Below, piece by piece: positions 1 through 6,523 of a stretch of DNA of 64,000 bases; within the stretch, counting starts at the first letter, position 1; each line of letters opens with the position of its first letter. A program made the translations under genes and the position numbers. The DNA is from CAYRYU01 sp964428355. Its GTDB lineage: Bacteria; Muiribacteriota; Ozemobacteria; Ozemobacterales; Ozemobacteraceae. Under the pieces are notes generated by a model. That model was given only the letters and a program-made list of their open reading frames with translations, was not told where the DNA came from and made no database searches. The DNA lies in NCBI GenBank assembly GCA_964428355.1, contig CAYRYU010000032.1:1-64000 (forward strand). Reading direction: 5' to 3'.

Positions 1-613
1 TCTGGGGCATCATTTCCACGACCGTGACCTTGGACCCGAATTCGGCGAAAACCTGCCCCAATTCGAGGCCTATGACACCTCCCCCGATTACGAGCAGAGA
101 TTCTGGAATCTTCGTCGCGGAAAGGGCTTCGTTGCTGGTCCAGAGAATGGATCTATCCTGGGGCCATGGTCCAGGAACCGCTGGAACCGACCCGGTTGCC
201 AGACAGACCTTCTTTCCTTTGATGGAAATCTCCTCCGTTCCCTTGATGAGAACCGTCCCTGGACCTGTGAGGGTTCCCTTTCCGTGGATGAGATTGACCC
301 CGGCTGACTTGAGGAGTTTCTGGATTCCGGAGCCGAGTTGCCGAACAACGTTTTCCTTCCGGGTCATCACCTTTTCCCAATCGAAGGAAACCCCAGAAAC
401 CGAAAGACCGAAGGATTCGGCTTGCCGGATCCCATGAAGTCGCTTGGCTGAAGCAAGGAGAGCTTTTGTAGGTATGCAGCCCAGGTTCAGGCAGGTTCCA
501 CCGACGGAGTCGGCTTCAACGAGGGCTGTTTTCCAGCCATGTTTCGCCATGCGAAGCGCGAGCGGATATCCACCAGGACCCCCTCCGACGATTACCAGAT
601 CATACTCTTCCAT
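1..613 (-). CDS. lpdA: Dihydrolipoyl dehydrogenase, N-terminal part (cut by left edge)
   Basis: This is the E3 flavoprotein of 2-oxoacid dehydrogenase or glycine-cleavage complexes; it reoxidises protein-bound dihydrolipoamide with FAD and NAD+. Translation from the ATG at 613 gives MEEYDLVIVGGGPGG, an FAD-binding Rossmann motif, then GGTCLNLGCIPTKALL with the redox-active CX4C pair, and later VIGGGVIGLELG, the NAD-binding glycine motif. The C-terminal dimerisation domain lies beyond the window. The start is 4 nt after the accB stop, so the two are probably co-transcribed. Mercuric reductase or another family member cannot be fully excluded from the N-terminus, but LpdA fits best. Confidence 0.9.
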   Translation of the reverse strand, partial: MEEYDLVIVGGGPGGYPLALRMAKHGWKTALVEADSVGGTCLNLGCIPTKALLASAKRLHGIRQAESFGLSVSGVSFDWEKVMTRKENVVRQLGSGIQKLLKSAGVNLIHGKGTLTGPGTVLIKGTEEISIKGKKVCLATGSVPAVPGPWPQDRSILWTSNEALSATKIPESLLVIGGGVIGLELGQVFAEFGSKVTVVEMMPQ

Positions 614-617
614 GTTC

Positions 618-1181
618 TCAACCTTTGAAGGAAATCTGGAAAAGAACCGTCCCCTTGTCGACGGCCTTTCCGTTCTCTACGAGAATTTTTTCGATCTTCC
701 CCGCCTTGTCGGCCTTGATTTCGTTCATCAGTTTCATCGCTTCGACAATGCAGATCGGTTGTCCGACCGTCACTTCAGCTCCTTCGGTCACATAGGGAGG
801 TGAATTTGGAGAAGGAGCCCTGTAGAACGTTCCGGCGATCGGGGAGAGGACCTGATGAAAAGCTTCTCCAACAGGCTTTTTCTCCTCCGCAGGAAGCTTC
901 AGCGGCTCAGGGGAAGGCGAAGGCTGGAGAGTTTGGACGGATCGCGAGGGTGTGGGTGAAACCGCGAGACTGGTAACAGGCTCACCTGGGACGACCATTG
1001 ATCCTGCCATTCCCTTCTTCAGAGAGATTTTCAGGTTTGGAGTATCGATCTCGAGCTCCGTGATCTGGTTCTTTCCGGAAAACTGGATGATTTCGATTAT
1101 CTGGTCAACATCCTCACGGAGAGAACGAGAGGAGCTGAAGCCTTTTCCGGTTGATGAAGAAGGGTTTGCGGGCTTTTCCAT
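618..1181 (-). CDS. accB: Biotin carboxyl carrier protein of acetyl-CoA carboxylase
   Basis: This 187-residue protein is a biotin carrier that passes carboxyl groups between biotin carboxylase and carboxyltransferase in fatty-acid synthesis. The C-terminal 80 residues form a biotinyl domain with the EAMKLMNEI biotinylation motif (the Lys is the modified residue). Upstream is a Pro/Ser-rich mobile linker, and the N-terminus carries the short LREDVDQIIEIIQ helix typical of AccB. I chose ATG 1181 because an AAGG-type ribosome site and a good promoter lie just upstream; a longer reading frame to 1226 would include the promoter. The gene next in the operon is lpdA; no accC is visible. Confidence 0.9.
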   Translation of the reverse strand: MEKPANPSSSTGKGFSSSRSLREDVDQIIEIIQFSGKNQITELEIDTPNLKISLKKGMAGSMVVPGEPVTSLAVSPTPSRSVQTLQPSPSPEPLKLPAEEKKPVGEAFHQVLSPIAGTFYRAPSPNSPPYVTEGAEVTVGQPICIVEAMKLMNEIKADKAGKIEKILVENGKAVDKGTVLFQISFKG

Positions 1182-1216
1182 GATTGTGGTCCTGCCTTCC
1201 TTGGAGAAGTTGGGGA

Positions 1217-1245
1217 AGTATACCAAACACCCAACAAAGGGTCAA
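1217..1245 (-). promoter_or_regulatory. Sigma70-type promoter of accB-lpdA
   Basis: Read on the minus strand, TTGACC (1245-1240) and TATACT (1222-1217) are separated by exactly 17 bp. Transcription would start near 1210, about 30 nt before the accB ATG. The motif was found by eye. Confidence 0.65.
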
Positions 1246-1284
1246 ATTGCCACTCAACCCCGTGATTTCCACGACCATTTTTGT

Positions 1285-1505
1285 GTACCCTTGTTTATTT
1301 AGAAATATCGTATTAATAGTAGGGGGTGTTGATACTGTGGAAAACCCTGCGGACAAGTGTTGTACACAGCTTTTTCCGGTTGCTGAAAACCTGTGGAATG
1401 TCCACCGGGAAACAAACCATTTCCACACGCAGAAGCGTCATGGACGCATTTTCCACAGGTATTCCACCGGTTATCAACAGGGATATCCTCTTGTTATCAA
1501 ATGTT
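1285..1505. other. oriC: Candidate chromosomal origin (oriC) with DnaA-box cluster
   Basis: The accB-dnaA intergenic region holds an AT-rich stretch at about 1287-1320 (candidate unwinding element). It is followed by 9-mers close to the DnaA box TTATCCACA: TGTGGAAAA 1336-1344 (reverse of TTTTCCACA), TGTGGAATG 1392-1400 (reverse), ATTTCCACA 1419-1427, TTTTCCACA 1449-1457, TTATCAACA 1471-1479 and TTATCAAAT 1494-1502. The location directly upstream of dnaA is the commonest oriC position in bacteria. GC skew would test the assignment. Confidence 0.65.
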
Positions 1506-1531
1506 TGATGACGAAATCATCGGAAAGGGTC

Positions 1532-1560
1532 TTGCCATCGCGATGAGATTCTGATATCCT
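1532..1560 (+). promoter_or_regulatory. Sigma70-type promoter of dnaA
   Basis: TTGCCA (1532-1537) and TATCCT (1555-1560) are 17 bp apart. This gives a start near 1567 and a leader of about 87 nt before the preferred dnaA ATG. It lies just downstream of the DnaA-like boxes, so DnaA autoregulation is plausible. Confidence 0.55.
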
Positions 1561-1653
1561 ATTTACATCTTCGAAAACCATCCCCCATGAAACACGCATT
1601 GAACGGTACCTTTTTCCCAAAAAACAGTGTACATCACCGACAAGGTGGCCTTC

Positions 1654-3042
1654 ATGAATCATAAAAGTCAGCTCTGGGACAGGATTACAGGGGAAATCAA
1701 ATCCCAGGTCAACCAGGCAAGCCTGAACCTGTTCCTCAATTCAATAAATCCTCTGGGTGTCGAAGGCGAGAAATTCGTTTTGGAAGCCTTGAACGATATC
1801 TGCAAGGATTGGATCGAGCGCCGGTATCGCTCAATGATCCAGAAGATCCTCCAAGAATCGAATCCGCCTCTGACATGCGTCTTCGTGACCCGGTCGAGGC
1901 GGGAACCTCCCAAAATGCCCATTCAGCCGGGAATTCCCGGTCTCGTTTCCTCCGCAAATGCTGTCCAGAAAAGCGAACTCCCACGGAAACCCGCTGCGTC
2001 CCCTTCTTCCGAAGGGATGCTGAACGGCAAATACTCCTTCGACTCGTTCGTTGTCGGGAAGAGCAACCAGTTCGCCCATGCCATCTGCCAGGCAGTCTCC
2101 AAGAGCCCGGGTACAATGTACAACCCGGTTTTCATCCATGGCGGCTCCGGTCTTGGGAAGACGCATCTCATGCAGGCCCTTGGTCAGGAGGTCCTCCGTC
2201 TCAATCCAAAAGCCAAGGTTGCCTATCTTTCCTCCGAAACCTTCACCAACGAATTCATCGATTCGCTGAAAAACCTGAAAGCCAATGAGTTCAGGGCGAA
2301 ATACCGAAAAAAGGACCTCCTGCTCCTGGACGACGTCCAGTTTCTCGCGGGAAAGGACGCCGTGGTCGGAGAGTTCTTTCACACCTTCAACGATTTGTTC
2401 CAGAACAAGAAGCAGATCGTTCTGACCTCGGACGTTCCACCGAACAAGATCGAGAAGCTGGAAGAACGGCTCGTTTCCCGATTCGAAATGGGTGTCGTAG
2501 CCGATATCCAGCCCCCTGACCTGGAGACCCGTGTGGCGATCCTTAAAAAGGCAGCGGGGAAGGTGGTCGTTCCGATGTCGGATGACGTCCTGATGTATCT
2601 TGCCCAATGCGTGACGACCAACATCCGGACCCTTGAAGGCGCCTTCACGAGGGTTGTTGCCTATTCCGGAGTCGTTCAAAAGCCTGTCGACAGTGATCTC
2701 GTCGACCAGGTACTCAAAGATTTCCTGCGGGAGAACAGCCCTGGAAAAATTACCATCCCCTGGATCCAGAAAAGGATTGCGGAATACTTCGATATTCCAG
2801 AAGCCGAGATGACCAGCAAGCGGCGGGTGCAACATCTTCTGGTTCCAAGACAGGTAGCCATGAAGATCTCACAGCAGCTGACGGATGCCTCACTTAGCCA
2901 GATCGGCGAAGCTTTTGGCGGCCGCGACCACACCACCGTCCTGCATTCCTGCGAAAAGATCCAGCAGATGCTCAAAAGAGATCAGGAATTCACCCAGGAA
3001 TTCGAAAGAATCCTCCGCTTCGTGAATCCAACCGGAAAGTGA
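1654..3042 (+). CDS. dnaA: Chromosomal replication initiator DnaA
   Basis: DnaA binds DnaA boxes at oriC and melts the origin in its ATP form. The 462-residue protein has the usual four domains. Domain I is LWDRITGEIKSQV..., followed by a short variable linker to about residue 125. The AAA+ core has Walker A GGSGLGKT (about 163-170) and Walker B LLLLDDVQF (Asp about 226-227). A C-terminal helix-turn-helix carries the signature FGGRDHTTVLHS. ATG 1654 is preferred over GTG 1627, which would add nine residues, because AAGGTGG sits 5 nt before it. The canonical dnaN-recF neighbours are absent; dciA follows instead. Confidence 0.97.
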   Translation: MNHKSQLWDRITGEIKSQVNQASLNLFLNSINPLGVEGEKFVLEALNDICKDWIERRYRSMIQKILQESNPPLTCVFVTRSRREPPKMPIQPGIPGLVSSANAVQKSELPRKPAASPSSEGMLNGKYSFDSFVVGKSNQFAHAICQAVSKSPGTMYNPVFIHGGSGLGKTHLMQALGQEVLRLNPKAKVAYLSSETFTNEFIDSLKNLKANEFRAKYRKKDLLLLDDVQFLAGKDAVVGEFFHTFNDLFQNKKQIVLTSDVPPNKIEKLEERLVSRFEMGVVADIQPPDLETRVAILKKAAGKVVVPMSDDVLMYLAQCVTTNIRTLEGAFTRVVAYSGVVQKPVDSDLVDQVLKDFLRENSPGKITIPWIQKRIAEYFDIPEAEMTSKRRVQHLLVPRQVAMKISQQLTDASLSQIGEAFGGRDHTTVLHSCEKIQQMLKRDQEFTQEFERILRFVNPTGK

Positions 3043-3151
3043 CCCAAACCTTTTCCGGCACTGATTTCCCAAATCGAGGAAGTCTTGGATTTCTTTTTTG
3101 AAGCCTATTCCAAAACTCCAGGGCGCGGGAAACCACACCCAAGGCCCACTC

Positions 3152-3180
3152 TTGAAACTGCGGCCGATTTCATGTATCAT
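3152..3180 (+). promoter_or_regulatory. Sigma70-type promoter of the dciA-remB-gyrB-gyrA operon
   Basis: TTGAAA (3152-3157) and TATCAT (3175-3180) are separated by 17 bp, and each matches the consensus hexamer at 5 of 6 positions. It lies in the 200-bp dnaA-dciA gap, which has no other obvious feature. Confidence 0.6.
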
Positions 3181-3242
3181 GTTTCCGCCCATCATTTCCC
3201 GTCCTGAAATTCCAAGATGGGGAGATCGATACCGGACTTTCC

Positions 3243-4217
3243 ATGAGAAGAGAAGGAAAAGACTCCCGGGGGGGCATCCAACCCCTCAAGAATTCGCTGG
3301 TCAAAGCCCTTTCAGGGATTCGCCAGAAGAATCACCTTGCCCGAAAGTCCATCGGTTCCTCTCAACCACTTTCCGGAGAGTGCTTTTCCACCTCGAAGGA
3401 GATGGTTATGTTGGGAAGGCTCCTTTATTCATGGAAGGACATCGTCGGGCCTGACGTCGTGGAAAACATCCTTCCCCGAAGATGTTTGCGGGGAAATCTC
3501 GTTCTCTGGTGTTCCAATTCCCAATGGCTGCATACCCTGAATTATCTCAAAGAAGAGATCGTGGGTAAGATTTGTAAGAGATTCCCCGAAATGAAGTTCA
3601 AGGTTGTCCGGGGTGAAATCGGTCGGATCAGCCCCCGATGGCTCCCCATTCCATCCGAATCATGGCCATCCTGGGAAGAGGAACCCGCCCCAGGAATTCC
3701 CGACATCGGGAATGAATCGCTCGAAGATTCGATTATCCGATGCCGGAAAAAGCTGGCGGCCCGGATGAAGGGTCTTCGCCTGCGCGGCTTCCTTCCCTGC
3801 CCGAAATGCGGATCGGTACTCGTTCCCAAAGGTTGCAGCAGCTGTGCCGTCTGCCGTTGGAAGACGCGAGAGGGAATCCTGGCCCGGATCAGAAGCTTCC
3901 TCAACGAAGCGCCCTGGGCAAGTCTCGAGGACATCAGGTCCGAAATACCCTCTGCCAGGCCATTGGAAGTGGAAGCCATGAAAAGTGACCTTTACTGTGA
4001 ATCCGCCTCGAGGATCTCCCTTCTTGGGGAAAGGCTTCGTGAAACCTTCGATCCCGATGACCGAACCGGGCTTCGATTCGAAATCATACGGGCGATCAGC
4101 CTAAAAACGGGTCTTTCACCCGCCTCCATCGATATCGAGAACCATCCGGATGACCTTTTCCCCGATCCGAACTGGAAGAAGTTCCTGGAGACACCGGAGG
4201 ATTCACCCGAATGCTGA
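3243..4217 (+). CDS. dciA: DciA-type (DUF721) helicase-loader protein with a zinc-ribbon insert
   Basis: DciA/DUF721 proteins help load the replicative helicase DnaB in bacteria lacking DnaC/DnaI loaders. Residues about 55-125 match the family core: LLYSWKDIVGPDVV, a hydrophobic strand LVLWCSNSQWLHTL and the helix LKEEIVGKI. The protein is unusually long (324 residues). After the DUF721 core comes a Cys cluster, C186-x2-C189, C198-x2-C201-x2-C204, probably a zinc ribbon, then a helical C-terminal region. Its stop overlaps the next gene's start by 7 nt, so translation is coupled. The function of the zinc ribbon is unknown. The N-terminal 50 residues are basic and low-complexity, so the start is uncertain. 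Confidence 0.75.
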   Translation: MRREGKDSRGGIQPLKNSLVKALSGIRQKNHLARKSIGSSQPLSGECFSTSKEMVMLGRLLYSWKDIVGPDVVENILPRRCLRGNLVLWCSNSQWLHTLNYLKEEIVGKICKRFPEMKFKVVRGEIGRISPRWLPIPSESWPSWEEEPAPGIPDIGNESLEDSIIRCRKKLAARMKGLRLRGFLPCPKCGSVLVPKGCSSCAVCRWKTREGILARIRSFLNEAPWASLEDIRSEIPSARPLEVEAMKSDLYCESASRISLLGERLRETFDPDDRTGLRFEIIRAISLKTGLSPASIDIENHPDDLFPDPNWKKFLETPEDSPEC

Positions 4218-4486
4218 TTCACCTTGGGAACAACGAATTCATCGATCTGAAACGTTGCGTTACTCTCCTCAATCTGGTCACGATTTCCCGGGACTTCAAA
4301 GAGGAAATCCTCTCCCGGATGGGAGAAACGCAAACATCCGAAATCCGCACCGCAATCCTCACTGTTTCGGGGAAATGGCTGGGTTCGACTCTGTCGACCG
4401 AAACCCTCGTTCATCGGGGAGGGTGCCAGGGTTTTCCGGGAGCGGTTTTCCGACACCCCAAAATGAAGAAAATGGTAACCCCCTGA
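4211..4486 (+). CDS. remB: DUF370 / RemB-like small regulatory protein
   Basis: This 91-residue protein begins MLIHLGNNEFIDLKRCVTLL, which matches the start of DUF370 proteins (RemA/RemB, regulators of extracellular-matrix genes in Bacillus). RemB (YaaB) in Bacillus subtilis sits between recF and gyrB, so the position directly before gyrB supports the call. The start overlaps the dciA stop by 7 nt. The C-terminal half diverges from the family and is Gly-rich, so DNA-binding activity is not assured. Confidence 0.6.
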   Translation: MLIHLGNNEFIDLKRCVTLLNLVTISRDFKEEILSRMGETQTSEIRTAILTVSGKWLGSTLSTETLVHRGGCQGFPGAVFRHPKMKKMVTP

Positions 4487-4513
4487 CGGAGGGGAAGATC
4501 AGGAGTTGCATCA

Positions 4514-6511
4514 ATGTCCGAATTCGAAAAAAAGATCGACCCAGTGAACGGAAACGGGAATCTCCAGGGAAAAGGCTCACCTTCGAACGGCGAAGACCCC
4601 GGTTCCCAGGAGTATTCCGCCAAGAATATCCAGGTTCTCGAAGGCCTCGAAGCCGTCCGGAAACGCCCGGGAATGTACATCGGGGGAACCGGAACCGACG
4701 GTCTCCACCACCTCGTCTGGGAAGCGGTGGACAACAGCATCGATGAAGTTCTTGGGGGCTTCGCGACCACCATCCATGTCACCCTCAACGACGACGGATC
4801 GATTTCCGTTCTCGACGACGGCCGCGGGATTCCGGTCGACATCCATCAGCCAACCGGGAAATCGGCTTTGGAAGTCATTCTGACCGTGCTCCATTCGGGG
4901 GGAAAATTCGACAAGAAGAGCTACAAGTTCAGCGGAGGCCTGCATGGGGTAGGAGTCTCCGTCGTCAACGCCCTTTCCGAATGGCTCGAAGTCACCGTCT
5001 GGCGCGAGAACGGCACGTTCCAACAGACCTTCCGGCGCGGAATCCCCGTTAGTGAGATGACACGTACCGAAGGGGCAGAAAGGAAAGGGACGAAGGTCAA
5101 GTTCCTCCCCGACCGCCAGATCTTTCCGGAAATCGATTTCAGCTTCGATATCCTTTCGAAGCGTCTGCGGGAGCTGGCTTTCCTCAACAGGGGAGTCAAG
5201 ATCGTTCTCAGGCAGAAGAAGACCCAGAAATGTCACTTCTTCGAGTATCAGGGCGGGATCAAGAGCTTCGTCGAGTTTTTGAACGAGACCAAGAACCCCC
5301 TGACAAGGGAAATCGTTTATTTCCGCAAGGAAAAGGACAACGTCGAGGTGGAATGCGCTCTTTCCTACAACGACGGCTACAGCGAACAGTTTTTCGCCTT
5401 CGTCAACAATATCAACACTATCGATGGAGGGACCCACGTCGTCGGGTTTCGTTCAGCCCTCACGAAGGTGTTCAACGATTATTTGAAGAAAGACCCCTCG
5501 CTCCTCGGAAAGGACAAGGGGAAAGAAATCAAGATATCGACCGACGACGTGCGGGAAGGATTGGTCGGGGTCCTTTCCATCAAAGTTCCGGAACCCCAGT
5601 TCGAAGGCCAGACGAAGGGCAAACTCGGGAACCCCGAAGTGCGGTCCATCGTCGATTCGGTGACGTCCGAGTTCCTGGCGGATTTCCTCGAGCAGAATCC
5701 CAATGTGGCGAAGCCGGTTCTGGAGAAGCTCCTCATGGCCCTCCGGGCCAGGATCGCGGCCCAGAAAGCCCGGGAGCTCACCAGACGGAAGACCGCGCTC
5801 GAAGGGGCTTCCCTGCCGGGAAAACTCGCGGATTGTTCCGAGAACGATCCAGCCAAATGCGAGCTGTTCATAGTCGAGGGCGATTCGGCCGGCGGTTCCG
5901 CAAAACAGGGACGGGACCGGCGCACCCAGGCGATCCTTCCACTCCGCGGAAAGATCCTCAACGTGGAAAAGACCCGGCTCGAGAAGGTCCTTTCCAATGA
6001 ATCGATCCAGGACCTGGTGGCGGCCGTCGGAACCAACATCGGTAAGGACGACTTCGACATCGCCAAAGCCCGATACCACAAGCTCGTCATCATGACCGAT
6101 GCCGACGTCGATGGCGCCCACATCCGAACGCTTCTTCTGACCTTTTTCTACCGGTACATGCCCTCGGTTATCGAGAAGGGGTATCTCTACGTGGCCCAAC
6201 CCCCCCTGTACAAACTGAAAAAGGGTAGAGAGGAAAAATACGCATACTCCGACGAGGAGATGAAAAAGCTCCTGGATGGATTCGGATCGGACAACGTGAA
6301 CATCCAGCGTTACAAAGGCTTGGGCGAAATGAACGCCGATCAGCTCTGGGACACGACCATGAACCCAACCTCCCGAACCCTGAAAAAGGTCCAGGCTCTC
6401 GATGCCCTGGAAGCCGACCGGATTTTCTCGGTCCTGATGGGGGACAAAGTCGAACCCCGGAGGAACTTCATCTCCCAGTATGCCAAGCAAGTGAAGAACC
6501 TGGACATCTAA
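4514..6511 (+). CDS. gyrB: DNA gyrase subunit B
   Basis: GyrB is the ATPase subunit that drives negative supercoiling with GyrA. All family landmarks are visible in 665 residues. The GHKL ATPase has EAVDNSIDE, DDGRGIPVD and GGLHGVGVSVVNALS. The transducer domain follows. The TOPRIM domain has the FIVEGDSAGGSAKQGRDR acid motif and TDADVDGAHI. The tail ends RRNFISQYA. The length is that of the short, non-enterobacterial GyrB type. AGGAG precedes the ATG by about 9 nt. It belongs to the dciA-remB-gyrB-gyrA transcription unit, and gyrA follows after 12 nt. Confidence 0.97.
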   Translation: MSEFEKKIDPVNGNGNLQGKGSPSNGEDPGSQEYSAKNIQVLEGLEAVRKRPGMYIGGTGTDGLHHLVWEAVDNSIDEVLGGFATTIHVTLNDDGSISVLDDGRGIPVDIHQPTGKSALEVILTVLHSGGKFDKKSYKFSGGLHGVGVSVVNALSEWLEVTVWRENGTFQQTFRRGIPVSEMTRTEGAERKGTKVKFLPDRQIFPEIDFSFDILSKRLRELAFLNRGVKIVLRQKKTQKCHFFEYQGGIKSFVEFLNETKNPLTREIVYFRKEKDNVEVECALSYNDGYSEQFFAFVNNINTIDGGTHVVGFRSALTKVFNDYLKKDPSLLGKDKGKEIKISTDDVREGLVGVLSIKVPEPQFEGQTKGKLGNPEVRSIVDSVTSEFLADFLEQNPNVAKPVLEKLLMALRARIAAQKARELTRRKTALEGASLPGKLADCSENDPAKCELFIVEGDSAGGSAKQGRDRRTQAILPLRGKILNVEKTRLEKVLSNESIQDLVAAVGTNIGKDDFDIAKARYHKLVIMTDADVDGAHIRTLLLTFFYRYMPSVIEKGYLYVAQPPLYKLKKGREEKYAYSDEEMKKLLDGFGSDNVNIQRYKGLGEMNADQLWDTTMNPTSRTLKKVQALDALEADRIFSVLMGDKVEPRRNFISQYAKQVKNLDI

Positions 6512-6523
6512 GGGAAGAATCGA

